DNA of 64,000 nucleotides from Pelosinus baikalensis (GTDB taxonomy: Bacteria; Bacillota; Negativicutes; DSM-13327): positions 62,001-126,000 of the forward strand of contig NZ_JAJHJB010000007.1 of NCBI RefSeq assembly GCF_020819555.1, written 5' to 3'. The notes beneath the pieces were generated by a model. It was not told the DNA's origin. It made no database searches and was given only the letters and a program-made list of their open reading frames with translations. A program made the position numbers and the translations under genes. Numbering within the stretch: the stretch's first letter is position 1; each line of letters starts with the position of its first letter. This document shows positions 1 through 10,668 of the stretch, piece after piece.

Positions 1-633
1 GGCGGACAAAAACAACGAGTAGGCATTGCAAGAGCTTTGGCTAACCATCCTAAAGTATTATTATGCGATGAAGCGACTTCAGCTCTCGACCCTCAAACCA
101 CAAAATCGATTTTAGAGCTCTTAAAGGATATCAATCGTAAGTTCCAACTTACCATCGTCCTCATTACCCACGAAATGCAGGTTATTAAAGAAATTTGTAA
201 CCAAGTCGCTGTAATTGAGGGTGGTAAGATCATTGAGCAAGGTAAGGTAATTGATATTTTTACCCAACCGCAATCCAATACCACAAAGGAATTTATTAGC
301 TCTATTATTAATCATAACCTGCCTGACTTTTTCAAAGAGATTACTCTGGCATCGGAACCATCTGCTGATAGTAATTTAATATTGCGCTTGTCTTTTATTG
401 GACATTCTACAGAAGAGCCGGTTATTTCCAGCATGATTCGCCGCTTTACTATTGATGCTAGTATTTTGTACGGAAATATTGATCATATTCAAACAATACC
501 TTTCGGTACATTAATTGTAGAATTATCGGGTGAGCAAGCCTCTTTGCAGCAAGCCCTTAGTTATTTAAAAACACGTGAATTAGGAATTGAGGTGATTGGT
601 TATGTCGCAAGAAATGCTCGTGCTGTTGGCTAA
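1..633 (+). CDS. metN: Methionine ABC transporter ATPase MetN, 5' truncated (left copy)
   Basis: The window opens in frame inside the ABC signature (GGQKQR follows the missing LS). Walker B (VLLCDEATSALDP), the H-loop (LITHE) and the C-terminal NIL regulatory domain are present. Walker A lies off the window. It is identical to the C-terminal part of the full copy at 27598-28656. The ATG of metI lies inside its 3' end. Confidence 0.93.
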   Translation, partial: GGQKQRVGIARALANHPKVLLCDEATSALDPQTTKSILELLKDINRKFQLTIVLITHEMQVIKEICNQVAVIEGGKIIEQGKVIDIFTQPQSNTTKEFISSIINHNLPDFFKEITLASEPSADSNLILRLSFIGHSTEEPVISSMIRRFTIDASILYGNIDHIQTIPFGTLIVELSGEQASLQQALSYLKTRELGIEVIGYVARNARAVG

Positions 634-1255
634 GTCTTTATGGGAAACCACGTATATGGTTGCTGTTTCTAGTTTTATTTCTGCGCTGTTAGGCATACCC
701 CTAGGAATTATACTAGTTACTACTAATAAGGGACATATTTTAGAGAATACGCCTCTCAATCGAATCTTAGGTGCTATTGTAAACGCAACCCGCTCTACAC
801 CATTTATTATTCTAATGGTGGCAATTATACCGGTAACCAGGTTACTAGTAGGTACATCCATTGGAACAAATGCTGCCATTGTACCATTAAGTATTGCTGC
901 CATTCCTTTTGTGGCTCGTATAGTAGAATCAGCCCTTAAAGAAGTGGACTACGGCGTAATCGAAGCTGCCCAAGCTATGGGAGCATCCCCAAGAGAAATC
1001 ATTACAAAGGTTCTCATTCCTGAGTCCTTACCTGCGATTGTTCTAGGACTCACCCTCACTATTATTAGTCTAATTGGCTACTCAGCAATGGCAGGAGCAA
1101 TTGGCGGTGGTGGTTTAGGTGATTTAGCAATTCGTTATGGTTACCAGCGCTTTCGCGCCGATATCATGTTAATTACAGTGGTTATTTTAATTGCTCAAGT
1201 ACAAATTGTTCAATCCACTGGTGACTATATATCGAACCGTCTAAACAAGAAATAG
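602..1255 (+). CDS. metI: Methionine ABC transporter permease MetI (left copy)
   Basis: Mirror of 26976-27629. The start is ATG 602, preceded by GGTGA at a 6-base spacing; a TTG two codons upstream lacks its own site. It overlaps metN by 32 bases. Confidence 0.93.
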   Translation: MSQEMLVLLAKSLWETTYMVAVSSFISALLGIPLGIILVTTNKGHILENTPLNRILGAIVNATRSTPFIILMVAIIPVTRLLVGTSIGTNAAIVPLSIAAIPFVARIVESALKEVDYGVIEAAQAMGASPREIITKVLIPESLPAIVLGLTLTIISLIGYSAMAGAIGGGGLGDLAIRYGYQRFRADIMLITVVILIAQVQIVQSTGDYISNRLNKK

Positions 1256-1259
1256 AAGC

Positions 1260-1282
1260 AGCCTAATTTACTGATTTAGGCT
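1260..1282 (+). terminator. Hairpin between metI and metQ (left copy)
   Basis: GCCTAA and TTAGGC arms enclose a short loop directly after metI, followed by TTTCT. The weak U-tract suggests partial termination or an mRNA-processing stem that could set a separate level for the binding protein. Confidence 0.45.
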
Positions 1283-1323
1283 TTCTATAAAAAACACCAA
1301 ATACACTTAGGAGGGTTATTATT

Positions 1324-2142
1324 ATGAAAAAGCTATTTCTTGTTCTTATTGGAATTCTTAGTCTAGGACTATTAGTAAGCGGTTGCGGTCAAAAAGAAGC
1401 TCCTGCTTCTCCTGCTGCTAAAACTACTGTATTAAAAGTTGGTGCTACTCCTGTTCCTCATGCGGAAATTTTAAATGTAGTAAAACCAATCTTAGCTAAA
1501 GAGGGAATCGACTTACAGATTGTTGAGTTTACAGATTATGTAAAACCAAATATTGCAGTAGCCGAAAAAGAATTGGATGCAAACTTCTTCCAGCATATTC
1601 CTTACTTAAATAAATTCTCAACAGAACGTAATTTGGCATTAACCTACACTGCTGCCATTCACATTGAACCAATGGGAATTTATTCAAAGAAAATTAAAAA
1701 TTTGAATGAATTGGCAACTGGCGCTAAAGTAGCTATTCCTAACGATCCTACAAATGGCGGTCGTGCTCTAGCTATCTTAGAAAAGGCAGGACTTATTAAA
1801 TTAAAAGACGGCGTAGGCGTTAGCGCTACTGTAAGTGATATTGTAACCAATTCTAAAAACATTCAAATTAGTGAATTAGAGGCTCCTCAACTTCCTCGTG
1901 TACTTGAAGATGTAACCATTGCTGTTATCAATACCAACTATGCTCTGGAAGCTAAATTAGTACCAACTAAGGATGCTCTATTCCTCGAACCAAAAGATTC
2001 TCCTTATGCTAATATCTTGACCATACGTAAAGGTGACGAAAATCGCCCTGAAATTCAGAAATTAACAAAAGCTCTAACATCTGACGAAGTTAAAAAATTC
2101 ATTAACGAAAAATATCAAGGTGCTGTAATACCAGCATTCTAA
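1324..2142 (+). CDS. metQ: Methionine-binding lipoprotein MetQ (left copy)
   Basis: Mirror of 26089-26907, where it is described. The start ATG has GGAGG upstream. Confidence 0.93.
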   Translation: MKKLFLVLIGILSLGLLVSGCGQKEAPASPAAKTTVLKVGATPVPHAEILNVVKPILAKEGIDLQIVEFTDYVKPNIAVAEKELDANFFQHIPYLNKFSTERNLALTYTAAIHIEPMGIYSKKIKNLNELATGAKVAIPNDPTNGGRALAILEKAGLIKLKDGVGVSATVSDIVTNSKNIQISELEAPQLPRVLEDVTIAVINTNYALEAKLVPTKDALFLEPKDSPYANILTIRKGDENRPEIQKLTKALTSDEVKKFINEKYQGAVIPAF

Positions 2143-2162
2143 TCATTCTGGAGGGAACCTTT

Positions 2163-2978
2163 ATGGGGAAGCGGTTACAAATCGTCACTACTTTTTTTAT
2201 ACTGGCAAGTATCGCGGCATTGCTGTCATGGCATAGTTCATTGCATATGATTCGTGTATATAGACCAATAAAAGTAGGGGTTACGGCCGGTCCCCATTTT
2301 GCAATTATGAACCTAGTTAAAACGATCGTCGCAAAAGATGGTATTGATCTGCAAATTGTTGTATTTACTGATTACAGCAAGCTTAATGAGTCTTTACACC
2401 GCGGAGAAATAAGTCTTAATAGTTTTCAGAATCAACCTTATCTTGATAGAGTACTCGATGATCACAACTATGCAATTGTTCCGATTGCTAAAACGTTTCT
2501 ATTACCAATGGGGATCTATGCTAAAAAAATACATAATCTTAGCGCATTGCCAACAGGCAGTAAAGTTGCTATTCCTCAGGATTTATGGAATGGCAGCCGG
2601 GCCCTGCTGTTATTGGAAAAAGCCGGTCTTATTGTCTGCAGAAAAACAACAGATTCTCTAAGAACCCTTGATGATATTGTTGAGAATCCTAAGAATCTTA
2701 GTTTTATACAAATGGATGCCACACAGATCACTTCGATGATCGATAAGGTAGATATTGTCCTTATCAATGCCAATTATGCTGCAAAAATTGACTTGCTGCC
2801 AACCAAAGATGCACTAGCATTGGAAGATATATATTCACCATATGTAAATCTTTTAGTCGCTGGTGCTAAAAATATCAATCATAAGGACCTGGAAAAAATC
2901 GTTACAGCCTATCAATCACAAGAGATTAAAACCTTTGTGGATGAACATTTTCAAGGTACCGTAATAACAGCTTGGTAA
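2163..2978 (+). CDS. NlpA/MetQ-like protein without lipobox (left copy)
   Basis: Mirror of 25253-26068. It lies 20 bases after metQ with its own GGAGG and its stop runs into the terminator at 2977-3018. Confidence 0.85.
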   Translation: MGKRLQIVTTFFILASIAALLSWHSSLHMIRVYRPIKVGVTAGPHFAIMNLVKTIVAKDGIDLQIVVFTDYSKLNESLHRGEISLNSFQNQPYLDRVLDDHNYAIVPIAKTFLLPMGIYAKKIHNLSALPTGSKVAIPQDLWNGSRALLLLEKAGLIVCRKTTDSLRTLDDIVENPKNLSFIQMDATQITSMIDKVDIVLINANYAAKIDLLPTKDALALEDIYSPYVNLLVAGAKNINHKDLEKIVTAYQSQEIKTFVDEHFQGTVITAW

Positions 2979-3018
2979 AAATATCCCCTCCATGAGAATA
3001 TATGGAGGGGATATTTTT
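2977..3018. terminator. Bidirectional terminator (left copy)
   Basis: AAATATCCCCTCCAT pairs with ATGGAGGGGATATTT around an 8-base loop, with A- and T-rich flanks on both sides. It separates the convergent NlpA-like and PHP genes. Confidence 0.85.
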
Positions 3019-3051
3019 ACCATCTGGCGATTCGAGGGAGCTACCATTCGT

Positions 3052-3822
3052 TTATTTCTGAAACTGAGCCTTCCCTTCTTTGAAGTATACAACATTCAGA
3101 TTGGAGCGTTCCGCAATCTCTAACCCTACCTGTAGATCTCTGCCAACATCTTTAACATGGTGAGCATCGGACCCAATTGTTACGATACGTCCTCCCAGTT
3201 CATAAAAGCGCTTATAGACCGGCAATATCGTCTCTACTGCTGCTTTATTCCCCAAGCGCCTAGTATTAATCTCCAGGGCTTTTTCTTTCTGGGCTAAAAC
3301 CGTTAAAATCTCATCAATACTATCACTAAATTCATTATAGTAGATTTCTGGGTCTGCAAAACGTGCATATCTGGCAATATAATCAATATGCCCTAAACTA
3401 TGGATACCATCATAACAGGTCACACATTGTTTCATAGCATTAAAATAATGTTCATACACTTCTTGTTTACTTCTTCCTTGATAAAAGTCTGGAGTATATA
3501 GATCAATATTATCAATTACATGTACTGATCCAATGACATAGTCAAAAGGATACCTCTCTACCAATCGACAATTTTCTTCTAAACAATCCGAACGCATACC
3601 TATTTCTATACCTAGCAGAACTTTTTCATTACGATACGCAGCATACTGGGAAAAATATTTTTCTACATCAAAAATAAAAGCCATCGGTTCAGGATATGCA
3701 ATATCCATATGTTCCGTAACAATAATTCCTATATTTAATTTCTCTGCCCTTGCTACAGCATCAGTCATTTCCATTTTTGAATCTGTAGAAAAACAGGTGT
3801 GCATATGGCTATCAAATAACAT
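3052..3822 (-). CDS. PHP-domain phosphatase, histidinol-phosphatase-like (left copy)
   Basis: Mirror of 24409-25179, where it is described. Start ATG 3822 follows GGGAGG. Confidence 0.8.
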   Translation of the reverse strand: MLFDSHMHTCFSTDSKMEMTDAVARAEKLNIGIIVTEHMDIAYPEPMAFIFDVEKYFSQYAAYRNEKVLLGIEIGMRSDCLEENCRLVERYPFDYVIGSVHVIDNIDLYTPDFYQGRSKQEVYEHYFNAMKQCVTCYDGIHSLGHIDYIARYARFADPEIYYNEFSDSIDEILTVLAQKEKALEINTRRLGNKAAVETILPVYKRFYELGGRIVTIGSDAHHVKDVGRDLQVGLEIAERSNLNVVYFKEGKAQFQK

Positions 3823-4105
3823 TTTTTACCTCCCGGATTTTCACATCAATTTTATCCCATCTCTTATTTTATACAAAAATGAAAGAAAATCCTGCTTATG
3901 GCCTAATTTACTATATATCTATAAATTTTCAAAAAACCAATTCATATTGTATTCTATTGTATTTTTATATACTATTAAAATATTCTTCATGTATACATTC
4001 AAAGCTCTTGAAGAATGTTTTTCTTTGTATTATACTAAAGACAAGCTTAATAAATACAATCCTTTTTAAAGAAATTGTATGATATTAGCATAGGGGGTGA
4101 TTCCA

Positions 4106-4168
4106 TTGAACAATGAAGAAGATCTGCCAATGTACAAGATAGTGGAATCCATATTTTCATATGTATAA
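4106..4168 (+). CDS. Possible 20-residue peptide (left copy)
   Basis: A TTG codon 5 bases after GGGGGTGA opens a 20-codon frame. Mirror of 24063-24125. Supported only by the ribosome-binding site. Confidence 0.2.
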   Translation: MNNEEDLPMYKIVESIFSYV

Positions 4169-4246
4169 CATCAACCAATGTGCTTGTCACATTGAATAGT
4201 TCAATGAACATTGTACGGATAATACCACAGCAGGGGGGTTTTCACT

Positions 4247-4417
4247 ATGGCCAGAGAAAGGATCAGCGATCTCTTTTCCGCCTTCTGTATTTGGGTAGTT
4301 ATTCCTTTATTAGCTACTAGCTTATTATTTCTCTTATTTCAAAGCGGAAATCCGTTGCTGCTGGTTATTTTTCCTTTATTAGCGGTCGTGTTTTTCATAA
4401 CCAAACAACTTAATTAA
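4247..4417 (+). CDS. Small two-helix membrane protein, 56 aa (left copy)
   Basis: Mirror of 23814-23984, where it is described. Confidence 0.5.
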   Translation: MARERISDLFSAFCIWVVIPLLATSLLFLLFQSGNPLLLVIFPLLAVVFFITKQLN

Positions 4418-4445
4418 AGCTAAAGCTCCGTAGCAAAAAATCATA

Positions 4446-4490
4446 TAAAAATAAGGACTTGACCCTATGGGTCAAGTCCTCATTTTTATT
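4446..4490. terminator. Bidirectional terminator between small ORF and tetR (left copy)
   Basis: A perfect 12-bp stem, AGGACTTGACCC with GGGTCAAGTCCT, has a TAT loop, flanked by AAAAATA and ATTTTTATT. It serves the converging small membrane ORF and the TetR gene. Confidence 0.85.
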
Positions 4491-4544
4491 CTATCATAAC
4501 TGCTTTGGGCCCTTGACTGCCGAGTCAATTATTTCCAAATTTTT

Positions 4545-5171
4545 TTACCGATCAGCTGCACCATACAAAAAAAGTTCAGTAATAGTATGTGCTGTTTCAC
4601 CAATATTTTTATCCACAAAATCGCGAAATACAAAGGTAACGATAACACTAAACAAACCATGAGCAGCCCTTGTAGCATCACAGCTTTCACGAATAAATCC
4701 TTTGCTTTGGGCTTCTAATAGTACTTTTTCAATCATACCAATCGTCTCACAAAAACAGGCTTGATATTTATCTAACTGCTCTTGGGTAAAATTCGATGAT
4801 CCGGCAGCACCAAATCCACGTACTTCATGCATCATAACACGCCATAAGTTAGCATGCTTTGCATAAAACTCCAGAAATGCTTTAATTATTGTTTCTACCT
4901 TTTCTAAAGGAGGATCAGAAGAATTAACAATACCTTCAATAATGACTTGAAAAGGCATACTACATTCCTTAATCAAGGTATAAAAAAGCTGTTCTTTATT
5001 GACAAAATAATTGTATACTGTACCTTTGCCAGTATCGGCTAAAGCAATAATTTCATCTACTGTAGCTCGATGGTAACCTTTGCTGGAAAATACAGCATAA
5101 GCTGCCTCAAGTATCTGCTGTCGTTTATTTTGTGAATCATGGAAACCAATATTTTCGCGAATATGCTTCAT
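4545..5171 (-). CDS. TetR-family regulator (left copy)
   Basis: Mirror of 23060-23686. The start is the ATG placed 6 bases after GGAGG, not the TTG upstream of it. Confidence 0.85.
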   Translation of the reverse strand: MKHIRENIGFHDSQNKRQQILEAAYAVFSSKGYHRATVDEIIALADTGKGTVYNYFVNKEQLFYTLIKECSMPFQVIIEGIVNSSDPPLEKVETIIKAFLEFYAKHANLWRVMMHEVRGFGAAGSSNFTQEQLDKYQACFCETIGMIEKVLLEAQSKGFIRESCDATRAAHGLFSVIVTFVFRDFVDKNIGETAHTITELFLYGAADR

Positions 5172-5193
5172 TTCTGCCTCCAAAGTACGAATT

Positions 5194-6129
5194 TCATAAA
5201 CATTCTTTTATAATTCTTATTGCATTCTTATAACAAATTTTTTCGATATCGCCTGTGGTAAACCCATTGCAAACAAGTGCATTTATCAATTTATCAATAT
5301 TACCAAGATGAGAGATTTCCAACTGGTATTCAATACCATCGAAATCTGTTCCTAAAGCCACCACATCAATACCGCCGATCTTCACAACATGTTTAATATG
5401 GCGTACCATATCATCCACTTTGCTCCAATTTGATCCAGCCAAAAAGTTTCCTGAAAAATTGATCCCCATGATTCCATCTTTTTGCGCCAGCAGAGTAATC
5501 ATATCATCAGTTAGATTACGCCGATGTCCTCTGATTGCACGGGCATTAGAATGGGAAGCAACAAAAGGCTTGTTTGACAAGGCAGCAACATCATAAAATC
5601 CTTGATCAGAAAGATGAGAAACATCAATAATCATACCTAAATGATTCATTTGGGCAACTACTTCTTTACCAAAATCCGTTAAGCCCTGCACCCCATACCG
5701 TTCTTCAACATTGGGATAACCAATCTCATTAGGGTAATTCCAAGTCAATGTCAGTAGCCGCACACCCAACCGATAAAAATTCCGCAGATTCTCCAAGCGC
5801 CCTTGTAAAGCTCCCCCTTCTTCAATCGTAAGAAAGGCAGATATTTTTCCAGCTTGCTGATTAAAAAGCAGATCCTGATAATTCTGTGCTAGGGCAATAT
5901 ATGGCTGCTGAATCTTCATCTCTCGATGAAAAACATCAACCATACTTAAACAATACTGTAATGGATTTTCTTGCTTTGCTAAATCAATATACAATGCAAA
6001 AAATTGTGCCAAAGCATTACCAGCTTGTAATTTTTCTATATCTACACTTAGATTATTATGATATAAATTCAAATGCGGTTGATCCATTAAGTGCAGTATT
6101 GTATCACAATGTAAATCAATAATTTTCAT
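5194..6129 (-). CDS. Membrane dipeptidase, peptidase M19 family (left copy)
   Basis: Mirror of 22102-23037, where it is described. Confidence 0.88.
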   Translation of the reverse strand: MKIIDLHCDTILHLMDQPHLNLYHNNLSVDIEKLQAGNALAQFFALYIDLAKQENPLQYCLSMVDVFHREMKIQQPYIALAQNYQDLLFNQQAGKISAFLTIEEGGALQGRLENLRNFYRLGVRLLTLTWNYPNEIGYPNVEERYGVQGLTDFGKEVVAQMNHLGMIIDVSHLSDQGFYDVAALSNKPFVASHSNARAIRGHRRNLTDDMITLLAQKDGIMGINFSGNFLAGSNWSKVDDMVRHIKHVVKIGGIDVVALGTDFDGIEYQLEISHLGNIDKLINALVCNGFTTGDIEKICYKNAIRIIKECL

Positions 6130-6601
6130 ATTACATTCACCGTCCTACATATACTGAATGATGGTCAAAGCACAAACTTAAACAAAGCTCTGCTGTACAC
6201 AAGGCAGAGCTACTTTTAATTCAATTCATTATACCATTCCAAATGGTACCTGACAATGACGAGGAATTATATTTATGCGTATTCGCTGAAAATTCTCTCA
6301 TTTCAAGTTTCCTTCCCTTGGAATTCTAATTTCCGCGCAACACAAAATGCCACAATTCATAACAAAGTATCCCAACAAGCGTATAAGGAAATTGGGATAC
6401 TTGAAATAAACTATGGCATTCGTTCTCTTTTATCCGATGACCAAGTCGCTCTAAGACTCCCATCTTCTCCAAGCGGGACTTAAGAGCGACTAGGTCCCTG
6501 TATAAGTGCGACTAAAGATTCAGGTGGAGTTAAAACTCCATCTGAATCAAGTCTTCTTTATAAATAAGCTGCGAGCTAAATGTCTATATCAAAGCTATAT
6601 C
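6130..6601. other. Gene-free interval with hairpins (left copy)
   Basis: Mirror of 21630-22101. It holds three stable hairpins and the dipeptidase promoter (mirror of 21975-22003). I see no credible gene here. Confidence 0.6.
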
Positions 6602-7543
6602 TTAAGACTCTTGTTGAAAAAGCTCTGGATTAGACAAGTATCGTTCTCCTGAGTCAGGCAATAAGACAACAATGTTTTTTCCTTTGTTCTCAGGACGTGC
6701 TGCGATCTGAACAGCTGCATAAACTGCTGCACCGCTTGAAATCCCTACTAATAAGCCTTCTGTTTTACCAAGTTCCCTGGAAGTTGCAAAAGCATCTTCA
6801 TTACGAACACCAAAAATTTCATCTATAACGTCAAGGTTAATTACAGCAGGAACAAACCCAGCACCAATGCCTTGAATTTTATGAGGACCTGGTTTGCCTC
6901 CTGATAAAACAGGTGAATCAAAAGGTTCAACAGCAACAATCTTAACACTTGGTTTCTTTTTCTTTAGTACTTCAGCCACACCTGTGATCGTACCGCCAGT
7001 ACCTACACCAGAAATAAAGATATCGACTTCTCCATCCGTGTCTCTCCAGATTTCTTCAGCAGTAGTCTGCCTATGTATTTCCGGATTGGATGGGTTCTTA
7101 AATTGTTGTAGGATAATGGAGTTGCTATTTTCTGCAGCCAGTTGCTCTGCCTTACCGATAGCTCCTTTCATCCCTTCTGCCCCAGGAGTTAATACCAGTT
7201 CAGCGCCTAAAGCTTTTAAAAGATTCCGTCTTTCGATACTCATTGTATCTGGCATACACAATACTAATTTATAGCCTCGTGCTGCAGCTACAAAGGCTAA
7301 AGCAATACCAGTGTTACCGCTGGTAGGTTCAATTATTATTGTATCTTTATTAATTAATCCTTGCTTTTCTGCATCCGCAATCATAGCGTAACCAATACGA
7401 TCTTTTACACTGCTGAGCGGATTGAAATACTCTAATTTAGCAATTACTTTTGCAGCCAAGCCCTTTTCACCATTATATTTAGTAAGTTCCAGCAGCGGCG
7501 TATTGCCAATAAGATCAGTCAACTGTTTTGCAATCTTAGCCAT
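6602..7543 (-). CDS. cysK: Cysteine synthase CysK (left copy)
   Basis: Mirror of 20688-21629, where it is described. Confidence 0.95.
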   Translation of the reverse strand: MAKIAKQLTDLIGNTPLLELTKYNGEKGLAAKVIAKLEYFNPLSSVKDRIGYAMIADAEKQGLINKDTIIIEPTSGNTGIALAFVAAARGYKLVLCMPDTMSIERRNLLKALGAELVLTPGAEGMKGAIGKAEQLAAENSNSIILQQFKNPSNPEIHRQTTAEEIWRDTDGEVDIFISGVGTGGTITGVAEVLKKKKPSVKIVAVEPFDSPVLSGGKPGPHKIQGIGAGFVPAVINLDVIDEIFGVRNEDAFATSRELGKTEGLLVGISSGAAVYAAVQIAARPENKGKNIVVLLPDSGERYLSNPELFQQES

Positions 7544-7593
7544 GTTACACGACCCCCATTTTTTATTTTTATATTTATTTTTTTGACAGAAAA

Positions 7594-7657
7594 GAAAAAG
7601 GCTAAGGAAGTCCTACAAAAGAACATTTCCTTAGCCTTCAGTTTTCTAATCGGCTAA
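7594..7657 (-). promoter_or_regulatory. Possible cysK attenuator (left copy)
   Basis: Mirror of 20574-20637: an intrinsic terminator whose 5' stem strand can also pair with an upstream TTAGCC. Confidence 0.5.
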
Positions 7658-7785
7658 CTAATAATATTATAAGCATATTTAATCATAAATACTCCACTTT
7701 GTCAATTTAATATTATATTTTAAAAAGTAAAATTGCGTTGAAATACGAGTCTTGACCTGTGAAATTTCACCTATGTCACCTGCTT

Positions 7786-8127
7786 TTATATACCATCACC
7801 ATAAACACCTTCTACCTCTGGGAAACGCCGTTTTTCTGTTTTTTCAATCTGCACTGCCTTACCATCCTTGATTTTTACAACTAGTTGACCATATTGTAAA
7901 TGCGATAATTCCCCTAAAATTTTTTTACGAAGAAGGTTAATTTCTTCTGTATTCTTTTTCCCTTGCTGAAAGTTCTTCTGACTAGAAATAATAATTTTTT
8001 CTGTACGTTCAATTTGAATAATATGTCCGTCTTGAACAATTAGAACAATCTCACCAAAACTAATATTTTGTATACTCTGATCAATTACTGCTAATGCTTT
8101 TGCAGGAAATGAGATTTTTTCTTGCAT
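7786..8127 (-). CDS. Tandem DUF2292 (YezD-like) protein (left copy)
   Basis: Mirror of 20104-20445, last gene of the SAM-riboswitch operon. Confidence 0.75.
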   Translation of the reverse strand: MQEKISFPAKALAVIDQSIQNISFGEIVLIVQDGHIIQIERTEKIIISSQKNFQQGKKNTEEINLLRKKILGELSHLQYGQLVVKIKDGKAVQIEKTEKRRFPEVEGVYGDGI

Positions 8128-8131
8128 ACTC

Positions 8132-9274
8132 TTACTCCTCCATTGCCGATGTTAAATCTGCCAAAAGATCATTTGCATCTTCTAAGCCTACAGATAATCG
8201 CAATAAACCATCACTGATACCTAGTGCCTGGCGAACATGAGGTTCTATGGCTGCATGAGACATGGATACAGGATAAGACAAAATAGATTCCACACTGCCA
8301 AGACTCACAGCAACTGCTGACAGCTTCACATTCCGCATAATTCGCTTTGCTAGCGCAGCGGATTCCACTTCAAATGATAATACAGCACCAAATCCTGCAG
8401 CTTGCCCTTTTAATAATTCATATCCGGGATCTTCTGGTAAGCCCGGGTAGTGAACGGCTTTCACATTTGGATGTTCAGCTAGTGCTTTAGCAATTTTTAA
8501 TGCCGCCTGTTGTGAATGATCCATTCTCACTTTTAATGTTTTGATTCCCCTCATTGTTAACCAACAATCTTGAGGTCCCAAAACGGCACCTAATGCATTT
8601 TGCAAAAAATACAATTCATCGGCAAGTTTTTTACTATTGGTCGCAATCAATCCAGCTACTACATCACTATGCCCAGCTAAAAACTTAGTGGCACTATGCA
8701 CTACAATATCGGCGCCAAAGGTTAAAGGTCTTTGTAAATAAGGTGTCATAAAAGTATTATCTACAATGGTAATAATACCTTTGCTCTTCGCCCAAGCACA
8801 AATTTGCGGCAAATCACTTACTTTTAGCAAAGGATTTGATGGACTTTCCAATACGATCGCCTTTGTATTGCTTTTTACAGCTTTTTCAATTTCTTTTAAA
8901 TCGGTAGTATCAACAAACGTATGGTCAATTCCCCATTTACCACACACCTTGCTTAACAAGCGATAGGTACCGCCATACACATCCTTCGGTGCCAAGATAT
9001 GATCTCCCTGCTGAAATAATAATAGTGCAGTTGAAACAGCAGCAATACCAGAGGCAAATGCAAAACCGGCAATTCCCTCTTCTAATTCAGCGATAGTTGT
9101 TTCCAGCGCCTTACGTGTGGGATTACCCGACCGAGAATATTCATATTCTTGTGGCTGATCAATATTCTGATGAAAAGTGGAAACCTGATAGATCGGTGTA
9201 CTCACCGCTCCCGTATGGGCATCTATTTCCACTCCGACATGCAATAATTTTGTAGCAAAATCTTTCTCTTTCAC
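8132..9274 (-). CDS. metC: Cystathionine beta-lyase MetC-like (left copy)
   Basis: Mirror of 18957-20099. The second GTG was chosen because GGTGA precedes it by 5 bases. Confidence 0.88.
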   Translation of the reverse strand: MKEKDFATKLLHVGVEIDAHTGAVSTPIYQVSTFHQNIDQPQEYEYSRSGNPTRKALETTIAELEEGIAGFAFASGIAAVSTALLLFQQGDHILAPKDVYGGTYRLLSKVCGKWGIDHTFVDTTDLKEIEKAVKSNTKAIVLESPSNPLLKVSDLPQICAWAKSKGIITIVDNTFMTPYLQRPLTFGADIVVHSATKFLAGHSDVVAGLIATNSKKLADELYFLQNALGAVLGPQDCWLTMRGIKTLKVRMDHSQQAALKIAKALAEHPNVKAVHYPGLPEDPGYELLKGQAAGFGAVLSFEVESAALAKRIMRNVKLSAVAVSLGSVESILSYPVSMSHAAIEPHVRQALGISDGLLRLSVGLEDANDLLADLTSAMEE

Positions 9275-9330
9275 CTTATTCACCTCTTAAAGATTCTATG
9301 ACTAGTACTTTTTTTCTATAACGATGGGTT

Positions 9331-10467
9331 TTAATCTGCTAATGCTTGTTCTAAGTCATTAATGATATCATTGGCATCTTCAATTCCGATTGATAAGCGT
9401 AATAAACAATCGGATATTCCCAAACGTTCACGAACCTCAATCGGCACGTCAGCATGAGTTTGAACCGCCGGTAAAGTGATCAGAGATTCTACTCCACCAA
9501 GGCTTTCTGCAAAGCGAATCATTTGTACTTTACGCAGTACTTGCTTAACCCTTTCCGGATGATCTACTACAAAAGACAGCATACCGCCATAACCAGATGA
9601 TTGACTATCATGTATATCTTTGCCTTGATGATCAGCTAATCCTGGGTAGTACACCTTAACAACTTTGGGATGACGAGTCAGCCACTGCGCAATAGTTTGC
9701 GAGTTTTCATTATGCTTTTCCATCCGCAATGCCAATGTTTTCATACTGCGAATCAATAGCCAACTATCATTAGGTCCCAAAATTCCTCCTGTTGAATTTT
9801 GGATGTAACGTATCGAGGCACCTAAATCGGCATCCCGAGCAACAACTAATCCGCAGACCAAGTCGTTATGACCCGCTAAATACTTACTGCCACTGTGAAT
9901 TACCACATCAGCTCCCAAATCTAAGGGACGTTGAAAATATGGTGTTAAGAACGTATTATCAACGATAACTTGAATATTGTTTCCTTTGACTAATTTTACA
10001 ATAGCACGAATATCGACAATCTTCATTAACGGATTGGTAGGTGTTTCTACCAATATTGCTTTAGTAGCAGGTGTAATACTCTGTGCAACTTCTTCTATGT
10101 TACTGCCATCTACAAAACTTACTGTTAAGCCAAAATTACTAAATATTTTATCAATGACCCGATATGTACCACCATAGCAGTCTTCTACAACCACCAAGTG
10201 ATCTCCGGTCTTATACAACATTAATATAGCCGTAATCGCAGCCATCCCCGAAGCAAATGCCAAACCGACTGCACCATTTTCCAGTGTAGCAATCCCTTCT
10301 TCTAATACTTTTCTTGTTGGGTTCTGGCTACGAGTATAATCAAACCCCGTGCTCTCACCAAGAGCGGGATGACGAAACGTTGCTGATTGATATACAGGAG
10401 TGCTTATTGCTCCCGTTTTTTCATCTGTACAGACCCCAATATGCACAATTTTTGAATTTTGTTTCAT
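9331..10467 (-). CDS. metB: Cystathionine gamma-synthase, B. subtilis MetI type (left copy)
   Basis: Mirror of 17764-18900. The longer frame beginning upstream runs through the riboswitch and terminator and is not a real start. Confidence 0.9.
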   Translation of the reverse strand: MKQNSKIVHIGVCTDEKTGAISTPVYQSATFRHPALGESTGFDYTRSQNPTRKVLEEGIATLENGAVGLAFASGMAAITAILMLYKTGDHLVVVEDCYGGTYRVIDKIFSNFGLTVSFVDGSNIEEVAQSITPATKAILVETPTNPLMKIVDIRAIVKLVKGNNIQVIVDNTFLTPYFQRPLDLGADVVIHSGSKYLAGHNDLVCGLVVARDADLGASIRYIQNSTGGILGPNDSWLLIRSMKTLALRMEKHNENSQTIAQWLTRHPKVVKVYYPGLADHQGKDIHDSQSSGYGGMLSFVVDHPERVKQVLRKVQMIRFAESLGGVESLITLPAVQTHADVPIEVRERLGISDCLLRLSIGIEDANDIINDLEQALAD

Positions 10468-10497
10468 AAATACCTCCTGAATCTTTATTTTTTTTAA

Positions 10498-10534
10498 ATT
10501 AAATAAACCCCTTTCCGAGGAAAGAGGTTTATTT
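10498..10534 (-). terminator. SAM riboswitch terminator (left copy)
   Basis: Mirror of 17697-17733: an AAATAAACC-type stem followed by a T-rich run, between the riboswitch and the first gene. Confidence 0.88.
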
Positions 10535-10547
10535 AAAGCAACCATCT

Positions 10548-10653
10548 TCCTCTTATCTGTCAGGATTCTCATCCTGCTGGAATTAGCACCACTGCATTAC
10601 TGCCGGTTGCTGGGTGTCATCGGGCCAGTCCCTCGACCACTCTCGATAAGAGC
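10548..10653 (-). promoter_or_regulatory. SAM-I (S-box) riboswitch (left copy)
   Basis: Mirror of 17578-17683, where the conserved segments are listed. Confidence 0.95.
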
Positions 10654-10668
10654 TTATTCATTTTTAAG